Shown here one piece after another: positions 1 to 7,277 of a stretch of DNA of 10,623 bases. The DNA comes from an uncultured Porphyromonadaceae bacterium (lineage in GTDB: Bacteria > Bacteroidota > Bacteroidia > Bacteroidales > Muribaculaceae), in assembly GCA_900546835.1 (NCBI GenBank), contig UREH01000079.1, positions 1-10,623 of the forward strand, written 5' to 3'. The notes below the pieces were generated by a model. It was given only the letters and a program-made list of their open reading frames with translations. It was not told the DNA's origin and ran no database searches. Numbering within the stretch: the stretch's first letter is position 1; every line of letters begins with the position of its first letter. The position numbers and the translations under genes were made by a program.

Positions 1-1682
1 GAATCGTAGTAGGAGAGATTCGGGAGTTTGTCGCTCATGCCGTAGTACAGCACCATGGCGTATGCCTGTTTCGTGACGCGCTCAAGGTCGTTGGCTGCAC
101 CGGTGGAAATGTGGCCGAGGAAAAGCTCTTCGGCTGCACGGCCTCCGAGGGTGGCGCACATCTCGTCGAGCAGAGCCTGTGTAGGGGTAATCTGGCGTTC
201 TTCGGGCAGATACCAGGCTGCGCCGAGGGCTTTGCCTCGCGGCACTATCGTTACTTTGATCAGCGGATTGGCATACCGGAGATTCCACGATACGGTGGCA
301 TGGCCGGCCTCGTGGCATGCGATGGATTTCTTCTCTTCGGTGGTTGTGATTTTCGAGCGTTTCTCAAGGCCGCCGATAATGCGGTCTACAGCATCGATGA
401 AGTCCTGACGCTGAACGTGGGTCTTGTTGTGACGGGCGGCGATAAGGGCCGCTTCATTGCAGACGTTGGCGATATCGGCGCCGGAGAATCCGGGTGTCTG
501 ACGGGCCAGAAGGTCTACGTCGACGCTCTCGTCGGTCTTGATGCCTTTGAGATGTACGTTGAATATGGCCACGCGGTCGGGGAGCTCGGGTAGCTCCACG
601 TAGATCTGGCGGTCGAAGCGGCCTGCGCGCAGAAGGGCCTTGTCGAGGATGTCGGCGCGGTTGGTGGCCGCGAGGATGATTACGCCGGAGTTTGTGCCGA
701 AACCGTCCATTTCGGTAAGTAGCTGGTTGAGGGTGTTTTCGCGCTCGTCGTTGGCTCCCATGTTGGGGTTCTTGCCGCGGGCACGGCCTACAGCGTCGAT
801 TTCGTCGATGAACACTATGCAGGGAGCTTTCTCCTTTGCTTTCTGGAAGAGGTCGCGAACGCGCGATGCGCCCACACCGACAAACATCTCTACGAAGTCG
901 GAGCCCGACATGGAGAAGAACGGCACGTTAGCCTCGCCGGCCACAGCCTTGGCCAGGAGGGTCTTACCCGTTCCCGGAGGGCCTACAAGCAGGGCTCCTT
1001 TGGGAATCTTGCCGCCAAGATTGGTGTAGCGCTGCGGATTTTTGAGGAATTCCACAATCTCCTCGATTTCGGTCTTAGCCTCGGAAAGGCCGGCCACGTC
1101 GGCGAAAGTCACTTTCATGGCGTTGTCCTTGTCGAATACCTGGGCCTTCGATTTCCCTACGGAGAATACTCCTCCGGCACCGCCGTCGCGATTGTTCATA
1201 CGCCGCATAAGGAAGAACCAGAAGCCGATGAGCAGGAGTATGGGGCCGAACGTCCAGATGAACGACGATATGTCGGTGCTGTCCTCATAGGCTACGGGGC
1301 CTGTGTAGATGCCCGAATCATGCCATTCGTCAACTTTTTTGGCGAAGTTGTCGACCGACGGCACCGTGGTGCGTATGTAATATTCCTTTCCAGGCATTAC
1401 CTCCTTCATACGGAATATTTTCTTTGCGAGCGAATCGCTGACAAGCGCCGTGGCCGTGCCGCTTTTCTTGTCGACGATTATCTTTTTGATGTCGCCGTTT
1501 CTAACCGTGGTAGAGTCTGTGAGATGCTCCTCGAAAGGAGTGTAGTCCATGCTTTCCGTTACGGTCTGGTCGTTCATGAAATACATTCCGGCCAGAAACA
1601 TGATAATCAGCACATACATCCAGTAGATGCTGAATTTTATCAGAGGCTTGCGCCGATTGGGCTTGGGGGAGGGTGCTGCCAT
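1..1682 (-). CDS. ftsH: ATP-dependent zinc metalloprotease FtsH (C-terminus cut by window edge)
   Basis: Membrane-anchored AAA+ protease that unfolds and degrades membrane and some soluble proteins at the inner membrane. About 560 residues are visible; the C-terminus lies beyond base 1. From the N-terminus: a basic start, a membrane segment at about residues 16-36, a periplasmic region of about 100 residues, and a second membrane segment at about 141-162. The AAA+ domain follows, with Walker A GPPGTGKT at 234-241, Walker B acidic pair D293-E294, and second-region-of-homology arginines R352 and R355. The protease domain has the zinc motif HEAGH at 457-461 and the probable third zinc ligand D532 in the context GAANDLERV. 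All key residues are present, so the enzyme should be active. The start at 1682 gives a normal basic N-terminus before the first membrane segment. It lies 29 bp after the rsfS stop, which implies co-transcription. Identification is secure; only the tail is unseen. Confidence 0.97.
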   Translation of the reverse strand, partial: MAAPSPKPNRRKPLIKFSIYWMYVLIIMFLAGMYFMNDQTVTESMDYTPFEEHLTDSTTVRNGDIKKIIVDKKSGTATALVSDSLAKKIFRMKEVMPGKEYYIRTTVPSVDNFAKKVDEWHDSGIYTGPVAYEDSTDISSFIWTFGPILLLIGFWFFLMRRMNNRDGGAGGVFSVGKSKAQVFDKDNAMKVTFADVAGLSEAKTEIEEIVEFLKNPQRYTNLGGKIPKGALLVGPPGTGKTLLAKAVAGEANVPFFSMSGSDFVEMFVGVGASRVRDLFQKAKEKAPCIVFIDEIDAVGRARGKNPNMGANDERENTLNQLLTEMDGFGTNSGVIILAATNRADILDKALLRAGRFDRQIYVELPELPDRVAIFNVHLKGIKTDESVDVDLLARQTPGFSGADIANVCNEAALIAARHNKTHVQRQDFIDAVDRIIGGLEKRSKITTTEEKKSIACHEAGHATVSWNLRYANPLIKVTIVPRGKALGAAWYLPEERQITPTQALLDEMCATLGGRAAEELFLGHISTGAANDLERVTKQAYAMVLYYGMSDKLPNLSYYD

Positions 1683-1711
1683 GGATTTAATGAATTATTT
1701 GGCGGAAACGG

Positions 1712-2110
1712 TTAGTCAAGGTCGGGAATCTCGGTGATAATGGCGTCGTTCCAGAGTTCCTCGAGGTTATAGAGCTGCCGGGCGTCGGGCGTGAAAACAT
1801 GAACCATGGTGGAGCCGTAGTCGATCACGATCCACTGCGCGTTGCGGTAGCCATCGTAGTTGTAGGGTTTTACCCGGGCGATGTCGAGAAGCTCCTCGCG
1901 GATATTGTCGGCTATGGCAGCTACCTGTTGCGGCGTGCGACCTTCGACCACGATGAATTCGCGGGCCGGAGCCGACTCTATGCTTTCAAGATTGATTACC
2001 GTTATCCCTTTCGCTTTCTTATTCTGGGCGGCTTCCACAATCATTTCGCGGAGCTGCTTGTCGTCGAGATTTTTGATTGTCGTGTTGTCTGGGCTGATGG
2101 ATGTTGTCAT
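1712..2110 (-). CDS. rsfS: Ribosome silencing factor RsfS (YbeB/Iojap, DUF143)
   Basis: Small protein that in characterised family members binds uL14 on the 50S subunit and blocks joining of the 30S subunit, lowering translation when nutrients are scarce. It has 132 residues, normal for the family. The family core covers roughly residues 13-125. Recognisable segments are KKAKGITVINLE (31-42), FIVVEGRTPQQVAAIADNI (52-70) and the signature AQWIVIDYGSTMVHVF (91-106). The short N-terminal tail MTTSISPDNT is variable and probably disordered. It is the first gene of a minus-strand pair with ftsH, an arrangement I recall from other Bacteroidetes. Tandem TAnnTTTG boxes lie 45-60 bp upstream of the start. 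Nothing in the sequence suggests damage. Confidence 0.95.
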   Translation of the reverse strand: MTTSISPDNTTIKNLDDKQLREMIVEAAQNKKAKGITVINLESIESAPAREFIVVEGRTPQQVAAIADNIREELLDIARVKPYNYDGYRNAQWIVIDYGSTMVHVFTPDARQLYNLEELWNDAIITEIPDLD

Positions 2111-2154
2111 GTGTAGGTGTGATGATATGGATGGAGAGAGCCTTGTAGACGTTA

Positions 2155-2170
2155 CAAATTTACAAAATTA
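2155..2170 (-). promoter_or_regulatory. Tandem -7 boxes of the rsfS-ftsH operon promoter
   Basis: Read on the minus strand, two perfect matches to the Bacteroidetes -7 consensus TAnnTTTG sit directly end to end: TAATTTTG (2170 to 2163) and TAAATTTG (2162 to 2155). Either would start transcription about 35-45 bases before the rsfS start codon. I see no good TTTG -33 box at 19-21 bp. The place where it would lie falls inside the terminal inverted repeat of the neighbouring MITE-like element. Confidence 0.6.
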
Positions 2171-2176
2171 ATTTTA

Positions 2177-2370
2177 GAGGGCGTTTAATAATAGATGTTA
2201 AATTGCAACAAGCATATTTTGAGGCAGTTTTGCCTTTTGAGAAAGGAGTGATGCGGGCATCACGACTGACGAGAAAGGTAAAAATGGCCAAAATATGCGA
2301 TGAGTTTAACTCCTATTGATCATAATAGCATCTTACGTTTGGAATTTAACAGATATTGTTAAACACCCTC
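2177..2370. mobile_element. MITE-like palindromic element with TTA target duplication
   Basis: A 194-bp non-coding element made of two inverted halves. The outer arms, 2176-2204 and 2343-2371, match at 25 of 29 positions after reverse complementing; the left end begins GAGGGCGTTTAATAAT and the right end is its complement. Inner arms GCATATTTTG (2212-2221) and CAAAATATGC (2289-2298) are exact complements. The next bases inward also pair, at about 12 of 15. The centre is the 7-bp hairpin GTGATGC-GG-GCATCAC (2248-2263). The right half carries about 37 extra bases between its inner and outer arms (2299-2342). The trinucleotide TTA directly flanks both ends (2174-2176 and 2371-2373), consistent with a TNA target duplication. 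Ends beginning GAG plus a TNA duplication resemble the IS1031-type branch of the IS5 family, so it may be a non-autonomous derivative of such an element; that assignment is inference. It has no coding capacity. Confidence 0.7.
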
Positions 2371-2400
2371 TTAATCTAATATAGGTGTGTCAGATCCGTA

Positions 2401-2441
2401 GGGGCTGTAGAGCGTTCTGCACGCCTCCTCTAACATTTTTT
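2401..2441 (+). other. Small hairpin followed by a T-run, role unknown
   Basis: GGGGCTGTAGA (2401-2411) pairs with TCTGCA and GCCTC (2416-2427) across a GCGT loop, with one bulged C and two G-T pairs. On the plus strand an AT-rich run ATTTTTT follows about 8 bases later. No plus-strand gene lies upstream, so a terminator role is doubtful. The rest of 2374-2478 shows no other structure or reading frame that I can support. Confidence 0.3.
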
Positions 2442-2478
2442 ATAACAATGATCGATGGCAAAAGGATGATAGCCGGGT

Positions 2479-2520
2479 ATAAAAATTTAGCAAGCGCTAC
2501 GTACCACACGCTGCGCTTGC
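2479..2520 (-). terminator. Rho-independent terminator after tRNA-His
   Basis: On the minus strand a perfect 8-bp stem, GCAAGCGC (2520 to 2513) with GCGCTTGC (2497 to 2490), encloses a 15-base loop and is followed at once by TAAATTTTTAT. It begins 33 bases after the tRNA 3' end, in the right orientation to end that transcript. Confidence 0.75.
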
Positions 2521-2553
2521 CGAGGTCGATGTAGAGTGTTAATATGAGGTTTG

Positions 2554-2628
<75 letters not shown>

Positions 2629-2671
2629 ATGCTGATGCTTCGGAGCAATGCTCCTTGGCTCGTTTGCGGTG

Positions 2672-2702
2672 CAAAGTTACAACTTATTTCCGAATCCGCA
2701 AT
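2672..2702 (-). promoter_or_regulatory. Promoter of tRNA-His
   Basis: On the minus strand the -7 box TAACTTTG (2679 to 2672) is a perfect TAnnTTTG match. ATTG (2702 to 2699), close to the -33 consensus TTTG, lies 19 bases upstream. The predicted start near 2665 leaves a leader of about 35 bases. The leader contains a small GGAGC-ATT-GCTCC hairpin (2642-2654) and would be removed by RNase P. Confidence 0.7.
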
Positions 2703-2708
2703 AGCCGG

Positions 2709-2738
2709 CGGCCATTTTTTTTGTTTAAAAAGTGGCCG
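2709..2738. other. Hairpin overlapping the stop codon of the DUF3943 gene
   Basis: CGGCCA (2709-2714) pairs with TGGCCG (2733-2738), and inside this TTTTT pairs with AAAAA after one bulged G. The structure includes the stop codon of the minus-strand gene. On the minus strand it could act as a 3'-end hairpin, but no T-run follows, so it is not a classic terminator. Confidence 0.35.
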
Positions 2739-3708
2739 AGAGGGTGAATCCGAAGGCGGCGCCGGAGCCGGGTGCCGGCGATGGTATGAGCAGGGGTTGC
2801 GATGTCAGGCAGCCGGGACCGATGGAACGGCACGTGCCCGGGCGCAGGGCGCCTACCACTTCGTTGACGGGATCGAGGAAAAACGCTGCTATATGGCCCA
2901 GTACCGGCGACCCGAGAATCTCGTAGTTGTTTTCCACGATAATGCGTTTGAGCCGGTAGAAACCTTCGCCGATGAGCGAGCCGACAATCGGGGTGATAAA
3001 CAGGTCCTGATACGAGGGCCGTTCCATACAGGCCTCGATTCCGAATTCCCACCCTACGGTGGAGATTATGGCTGAATAGAGCATCGAGCGCCAGAAGTTG
3101 AATCCGCATGTGCGGGCACACATGAAGTATGCCGCCCCGGCATAGGGGTGGAGCACATAGTTGAAGATAAACTTGTCGTGGTCCCACTCGGGACCTTTCT
3201 TGAAGATGTTCTTATACCATCGGTCCCAGAAATGTGTATTGTGGAATTCAGCGCGGTTCCATGCGGTGGCGTCTTCGGGAAGTAGCTCCAATACGAAAAG
3301 TGTAGCCACAAACGCGCCTGAAAGCACGGCTGTGTTTATCCACATGCCGTGCCACCATGGCTCGTTGAGCGTCCAGGATGCCGGCATCGAGTAGAGTGAG
3401 CGCGGGCGCGAGGGTATCATGGCGAGCGTGTCGCGGTCTACGGCCGATGCCTCGGCGTCGAGTTTCGGCGGCTCGGGCGGCGTGTAGGATTCCGCACGCA
3501 TGCGGGCGTCGGATTCCGGTATGACGGGCATTTCCGGCTGCCGGGCCTTCACCACGAGTTCGTCGACGACTACGGTGGTGGTGGCGACGGTCGTTGAGTC
3601 GGTGGCTGAAGTCTGTGCGGCTGCGGGAAGCGCCAGCAGTGTGAGCACGAACGCCATCAGAAGCATGATGAACATAATGCGGTAGTGTAGTCGGTGATTA
3701 ATCTTCAT
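2725..3708 (-). CDS. DUF3943-type exported/envelope protein of unknown function
   Basis: Function unknown. I recognise the middle of the protein as resembling DUF3943, from memory of the family pattern. The visible signature is HPYAGAAYFMCAR (from H187), then FWRSMLYSAIISTVGWEF (about 205-222), ERPSYQDLFITPIVGSLIGE (229-248) and FYRLKR. The 327-residue product begins with a signal peptide: MKINHRLHYR, a long hydrophobic stretch, then a likely cleavage site after PAAAQ. A Ser/Thr/Val-rich linker and a proline-rich stretch (about 57-82) follow. A hydrophobic segment at about 123-143 precedes the DUF region, and the tail is rich in Gly, Pro and Ser. I chose the start at 3708 because it puts the basic residues directly before the hydrophobic core; in-frame ATGs at 3726 and 3741 would add 6 or 11 residues. 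It stands alone, divergent from the permease gene, so context gives no role. Location in the envelope is inference. Confidence 0.8.
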   Translation of the reverse strand: MKINHRLHYRIMFIMLLMAFVLTLLALPAAAQTSATDSTTVATTTVVVDELVVKARQPEMPVIPESDARMRAESYTPPEPPKLDAEASAVDRDTLAMIPSRPRSLYSMPASWTLNEPWWHGMWINTAVLSGAFVATLFVLELLPEDATAWNRAEFHNTHFWDRWYKNIFKKGPEWDHDKFIFNYVLHPYAGAAYFMCARTCGFNFWRSMLYSAIISTVGWEFGIEACMERPSYQDLFITPIVGSLIGEGFYRLKRIIVENNYEILGSPVLGHIAAFFLDPVNEVVGALRPGTCRSIGPGCLTSQPLLIPSPAPGSGAAFGFTLSATF

Positions 3709-3826
3709 ATCCCATGTAAGTCTCATAATCAAAATAGCCAAACGCTCCCGTGGAGCTTATTCTATTTTAATAACAAACGAAGGTAGATAAAGTATCACGC
3801 AAAATGTTTATCCGCCTTCGCGCGTT

Positions 3827-3858
3827 GTTGGCCATTTCGACATATTGTGGTAAATTTG
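3827..3858 (+). promoter_or_regulatory. Promoter of the LolE-like permease gene
   Basis: TAAATTTG (3851-3858) is a perfect -7 match, and GTTG (3827-3830) stands 20 bp upstream at the -33 position. The predicted transcription start is near 3864, leaving a leader of only about 10 bases before the ATG at 3875. The remaining spacer from 3709 to 3826 must hold the promoter of the divergent DUF3943 gene, but I see no convincing box there; TACCTTCG (3785 to 3778) is one mismatch from consensus. Confidence 0.6.
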
Positions 3859-3874
3859 CGGTTGCAACCTGTTT

Positions 3875-5164
3875 ATGGCCAACCGGAATTCTGCTCGTAT
3901 GTCATCGATTTCGACTTTTATAGCGCGCCGTCTGGCATCTTCACGGGGGATGGACAACCGTCCCGGTCCTGCTGTGGCCGTAGCTTCCGGAGGGCTGGCT
4001 CTTTCTTTGGCCGTGATGTTGCTTGCCGTGGCCATAACCACGGGGTTCAAACGTGAGATAACCGATAAAATAAGCGGGCTGGAAGCTCAGATCAGGGTTA
4101 CGTCGTTGCGCGGAGGTGCGGATGCCGGTGTGCCGGTGGAGTGGTCGTCCACCTTTGCAGGTATTGTTTCCGATGCGTTGATGCCATTGGCTTCCGGTAA
4201 GGAACCGGACATAGCTCCGGTGGCCGCGGTTGCAGGCATTCTGAAGTCACCCTCGGATTTCGCAGGACTCGCACTCAGAGCCTCACGCGGCGGCCCGATG
4301 ACTGATTTTGAGCGCGGAATGCTTGTGGAGGGCCGGATGCCGGGTGTGGATTCTACGGGCGAAATCGCTGTTTCAGCCACCACGGCGCGGGAACTCGGTC
4401 TGGCCGTCGGCGATAAGGTAAACGCGTATTTCATTGCTTCGGGCGGAGCGGGCATACGCCCGAGGCGTTTCGAGGTGGTAGGTATTTTTCGCAGTGATTT
4501 CGGCGAGTTCGATAATTCGGCGGCCTATTGCTCAGCTGCATCAGTCTGGCGTCTGCGTGGCCTGGGAGAAACGCAGGCCGATGCTATTGAAATCCGCGGA
4601 ATCGACCCCTCACGCATTGACGATGCGACTTCGGCACTTCAGACGGCATTGAACCAGGCTTTTACCTCGGGCCGGATATCGGATCTGACCGTCGCCACTC
4701 CGGTGACTTCGGCTGCTGCGGGATATTTCAATTGGCTCGACATGCTCGACACCAATATAATAGTGATACTTGTGCTGATGGGATGCGTGAGTGCGCTGAT
4801 GGTGATAGCGTGTGTCTTGATTCTTGTATTGCGGCGCGTCAGGACTATCGGAATCCTCAAGGCTCTTGGTGCGACCGACAGCCGTATTGAGCGCGTGTTT
4901 ACGCTTTTAGGCGGACGGGTGGTTCTTTCCGGCATGGCTATCGGCAACGTGATTGCTCTTGCATTCATATGGATTCAGGGATCTTTCCGGCTGATTCCGC
5001 TTGATCCGGCCAATTACTATCTCAGCTATGTACCGGTTGCTATCGGAATAGGGCAGTGGCTGGCGGTGAACGTGGGTTTCGCTCTGCTGGCGATGTGTGT
5101 GGCCCTGTTGCCGGCCACGTTGGTGCGACGCCTCAGCCCGGCCCGCATTATGCGCTGGGAATGA
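3875..5164 (+). CDS. LolC/LolE-like ABC transporter permease (MacB/FtsX superfamily)
   Basis: Inner-membrane permease of the FtsX/MacB-type ABC superfamily, closest by pattern to the LolC/LolE branch that pulls lipoproteins out of the inner membrane for delivery to the outer membrane. The 429 residues show the expected layout: a cytoplasmic start with FIARRL (15-20) and a first membrane helix at about 34-56. A large periplasmic domain follows (about 60-288), then three helices at about 293-319, 345-370 and 395-418. The cytoplasmic coupling segment RTIGILKALGA (323-333) contacts the ATPase in this superfamily. The C-terminus LSPARIMRWE resembles the usual family ending (P-A-hydrophobic-R-xE). 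No LolD-like ATPase or second permease is adjacent, so it probably uses an ATPase encoded elsewhere. The start at 3875 fits the promoter and the usual N-terminal length. The exact substrate is not shown by the sequence; MacB-like export is the main alternative. Confidence 0.9.
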   Translation: MANRNSARMSSISTFIARRLASSRGMDNRPGPAVAVASGGLALSLAVMLLAVAITTGFKREITDKISGLEAQIRVTSLRGGADAGVPVEWSSTFAGIVSDALMPLASGKEPDIAPVAAVAGILKSPSDFAGLALRASRGGPMTDFERGMLVEGRMPGVDSTGEIAVSATTARELGLAVGDKVNAYFIASGGAGIRPRRFEVVGIFRSDFGEFDNSAAYCSAASVWRLRGLGETQADAIEIRGIDPSRIDDATSALQTALNQAFTSGRISDLTVATPVTSAAAGYFNWLDMLDTNIIVILVLMGCVSALMVIACVLILVLRRVRTIGILKALGATDSRIERVFTLLGGRVVLSGMAIGNVIALAFIWIQGSFRLIPLDPANYYLSYVPVAIGIGQWLAVNVGFALLAMCVALLPATLVRRLSPARIMRWE

Positions 5165-6548
5165 CGCTTCCCGCGCGGTGGCGGCTTAGGCTCCGCAATG
5201 CTCCTGCCATCATGATGACCGTAACAAGCGTAGCCAGTATGTCGGAACTCCAGAAAGTGAACCATACACCGTTGAGCCCGAACCATTTCGGCAGAAGCAG
5301 CAGAAGCGGGATGAAGAAAATCACCTGGCGTATGAGGCTCAGAAATACAGATTTGCCGATTTTCCCTATAGCCTGGAAATAGGTGGTGGAGACTATCTGG
5401 AAGCCTACCATCCAGAAGCATATCATTGCCGTGGAAAGCGCTTTTGCAGTAAAGTCCACCAGGTCCGGGTCGGATACGAACGCCCGGGCCACCACCTGCG
5501 GACACGTCAGGCCGATTATCCATCCTCCGAGGCTTATGACAGTGGCGACGGCTACCGCGAGCCAGTAGACGCGCGCCACGCGCTCGGTCTGGTTACAGCC
5601 GTAGTTGAATCCTACAATGGGTTGCATTCCCTGGCATACACCCAAGATCACGCAGCATAGCAACGACGTGAAGGTCACGAAGATGCCCGACGCGGCTATG
5701 GCCGCCACACCTCCGTAGTCAAGCAGGGCGTGGTTTATGAAAATGTTTATGATACAGGAGCCTGTGTTGACCACAAACGGCGCCGCGCCGATACCCATTA
5801 TGGCCCATACGAGTTTTCGGTCGAGGCGGTAGATGCCCCGCGCGAAGGTGACATCGCCGTTGCGCCGGTCGGTGAAATGCCGCATCACGAAGATTGCCGA
5901 GATGGCCATGGATATATCGGTTGCAATTGCCGCTCCCTTTATTCCCGCGTGTAGGATGTAGATGAATGTAGGAGCGAGAACCACGTTGAGCCCCGCGCCG
6001 ATAAACATTGTCACCATGGCCCGCACGGGGAAGCCCGACGCGCGCATTATGTTGTTGAACGAGAATGTGAGGTTTGTGAGCAACAGTCCGGGCAGGATAA
6101 AGGTCATGAAATCGCGCGCATAGGGGAGTGTTATCTCATTGGCCCCGAACCAGCGGAGCACGGTATCCATGAATGCTGCAAACAGCCCTATGTAGATTAT
6201 GCCGATCGTGAGAGTGAGTGTCAGCGAGTTGCCGAGCACTTTTCTCGCGGTTTCCGCCTTGCCTGCACCGAGCAGCAGGCTCACGCGTGCCGAGGCTCCG
6301 GCGCCGACGAGAGTGCCGAGCGCGGTGGTGATGTTCATTACCGGGAAAGTGATGGCGAGTCCGGCGATTGCCTCCGGGCCGACCACCTGACCAATAAAAA
6401 TGCGGTCGACCACGTTGTAGAGCATCATCACGAGCATTCCTACAACCGCCGGAAGCGAATACTGCCACAATAACCTCCCTACAGGCATGGTCTGTAGTTG
6501 CTCGAGTCGGGCTTGGCGGTCGTCGGAAGCGGCAGTGGCTGCAGGCAT
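5148..6548 (-). CDS. MATE family efflux transporter
   Basis: Multidrug and toxin extrusion transporter of the inner membrane. It uses an ion gradient to export small molecules, often cationic drugs. It has 466 residues, the usual size, with about twelve membrane helices in two homologous six-helix halves. The first helix region carries the family pattern SLPAVVGMLVMMLYNVVDRIFIGQ (31-54), followed by AIAGLAITFPV. The second half begins near the hydrophobic stretch FVVNTGSCIINIFIN and contains GVCQGMQPIVGFNYGC. I chose the ATG at 6548, since the upstream ATG at 6656 would add a non-family proline-rich tail and run into folE. It follows folE by 55 bp on the same strand and is probably co-transcribed, though no functional link is evident. 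Its last 17 bp overlap the convergent permease gene. The substrate cannot be read from the sequence. Confidence 0.93.
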   Translation of the reverse strand: MPAATAASDDRQARLEQLQTMPVGRLLWQYSLPAVVGMLVMMLYNVVDRIFIGQVVGPEAIAGLAITFPVMNITTALGTLVGAGASARVSLLLGAGKAETARKVLGNSLTLTLTIGIIYIGLFAAFMDTVLRWFGANEITLPYARDFMTFILPGLLLTNLTFSFNNIMRASGFPVRAMVTMFIGAGLNVVLAPTFIYILHAGIKGAAIATDISMAISAIFVMRHFTDRRNGDVTFARGIYRLDRKLVWAIMGIGAAPFVVNTGSCIINIFINHALLDYGGVAAIAASGIFVTFTSLLCCVILGVCQGMQPIVGFNYGCNQTERVARVYWLAVAVATVISLGGWIIGLTCPQVVARAFVSDPDLVDFTAKALSTAMICFWMVGFQIVSTTYFQAIGKIGKSVFLSLIRQVIFFIPLLLLLPKWFGLNGVWFTFWSSDILATLVTVIMMAGALRSLSRHRAGSVIPSA

Positions 6549-6603
6549 GTTGGGATGTCTTGATAAGTTAAAGGGGCAAATGCCGTAGGGTGGCGGATAT
6601 AGC

Positions 6604-7218
6604 CTATCGGTTGATAAGGGAGAAGAACTCCTGACGCAGGGAGGCGTCGGAGGCAAAGCGTCCGCAGTAGTCGATTGTGTCTGTGGATGCCATCTGTTTC
6701 TCCACGCCGCGCATCTGCATGCACAGGTGCCGGGCGTTGCAGGCCACGATAACGCCGTCGGTATCGAGCGTGGCGGCCACGTGGGTGCAGATTTCGGCCG
6801 TAAGGCGTTCCTGCACCTGCAGGCGGCGCGCTATGGCGTTGACGAGTCGGGGGAGTTTGCTCAGACCTACCATCGAGCCTCGGGGAATGTAACCGATGCT
6901 CACGGTGCCGAAAAACGGGAGGATATGGTGTTCGCACATCGAATAGAATTCGATGTCGCGGACTACAACCATCTGCGAGCCCTGACTGCTGAATATAGCC
7001 TGGCGGAGGATGTCGTCGGGATTCTGGCGGTAGCCCTGCGAAGCAAACCACATGGCTTTTGCAGCGCGCATGGGGGTCTTCGCGAGCCCTTCGCGGGTGG
7101 GATCGTCGCCAATCAGGCGTATTATCTCCCGGTAATGATCTGCTATGGCCTCGATACGCTCCTGCTCGGAGAGTGTCGGTGCCTTATCGGTTTCAAAGTC
7201 GAAGTTTTCGCAGCTCAT
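6604..7218 (-). CDS. folE: GTP cyclohydrolase I
   Basis: Converts GTP to 7,8-dihydroneopterin triphosphate and formate, the first step of tetrahydrofolate synthesis and also the entry to queuosine precursors. It acts as a cytoplasmic homodecamer. The 204 residues form one complete T-fold enzyme. Zinc ligands are visible as C95 and H98 in SMCEHHILPFFG (93-104) and C166 in ARHLCMQMRGVEKQ (162-175). Other family segments are DDPTREGLAKTPMRAAKA (38-55), which starts the conserved core, and GYIPRGSMVGLSKLPRLV (109-126). Near the C-terminus STDTIDYCGRFAS replaces the more usual T-T-T-S-A pattern, a modest variation outside the zinc site. It is the first gene of a minus-strand pair with the MATE transporter and diverges from glnN across a 259-bp regulatory region. 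A perfect -7 box TAATTTTG lies 20 bp upstream of its start. Confidence 0.96.
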   Translation of the reverse strand: MSCENFDFETDKAPTLSEQERIEAIADHYREIIRLIGDDPTREGLAKTPMRAAKAMWFASQGYRQNPDDILRQAIFSSQGSQMVVVRDIEFYSMCEHHILPFFGTVSIGYIPRGSMVGLSKLPRLVNAIARRLQVQERLTAEICTHVAATLDTDGVIVACNARHLCMQMRGVEKQMASTDTIDYCGRFASDASLRQEFFSLINR

Positions 7219-7237
7219 TTATAAATAAGTAACTGTT

Positions 7238-7245
7238 CAAAATTA
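7238..7245 (-). promoter_or_regulatory. -7 box of the folE promoter
   Basis: TAATTTTG on the minus strand matches TAnnTTTG exactly and sits inside the left 22-bp arm. The predicted start leaves a leader of only about 10-15 bases before the folE ATG. No clear TTTG -33 box is seen at the normal spacing, which may indicate dependence on an activator. Confidence 0.55.
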
Positions 7246-7277
7246 TTTTTTTACTATCCTGATCTAATTATTTCAAC

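Noticed and set aside
111..593. A 160-residue plus-strand open frame
   Set aside because: It lies antisense to ftsH, whose translation shows every expected FtsH motif; a shadow of GC-rich coding DNA.
2176..2371. The inverted repeats as a CRISPR array or attachment site of an integrated element
   Set aside because: There is one pair of inverted arms, not regularly spaced direct repeats, and no integrase gene or tRNA 3'-end duplication next to tRNA-His.
6549..6656. Extended N-terminus for the MATE transporter from the ATG at 6656
   Set aside because: The extra 36 residues are proline-rich and unlike MATE proteins, and would overlap the end of folE; the ATG at 6548 gives the usual length.
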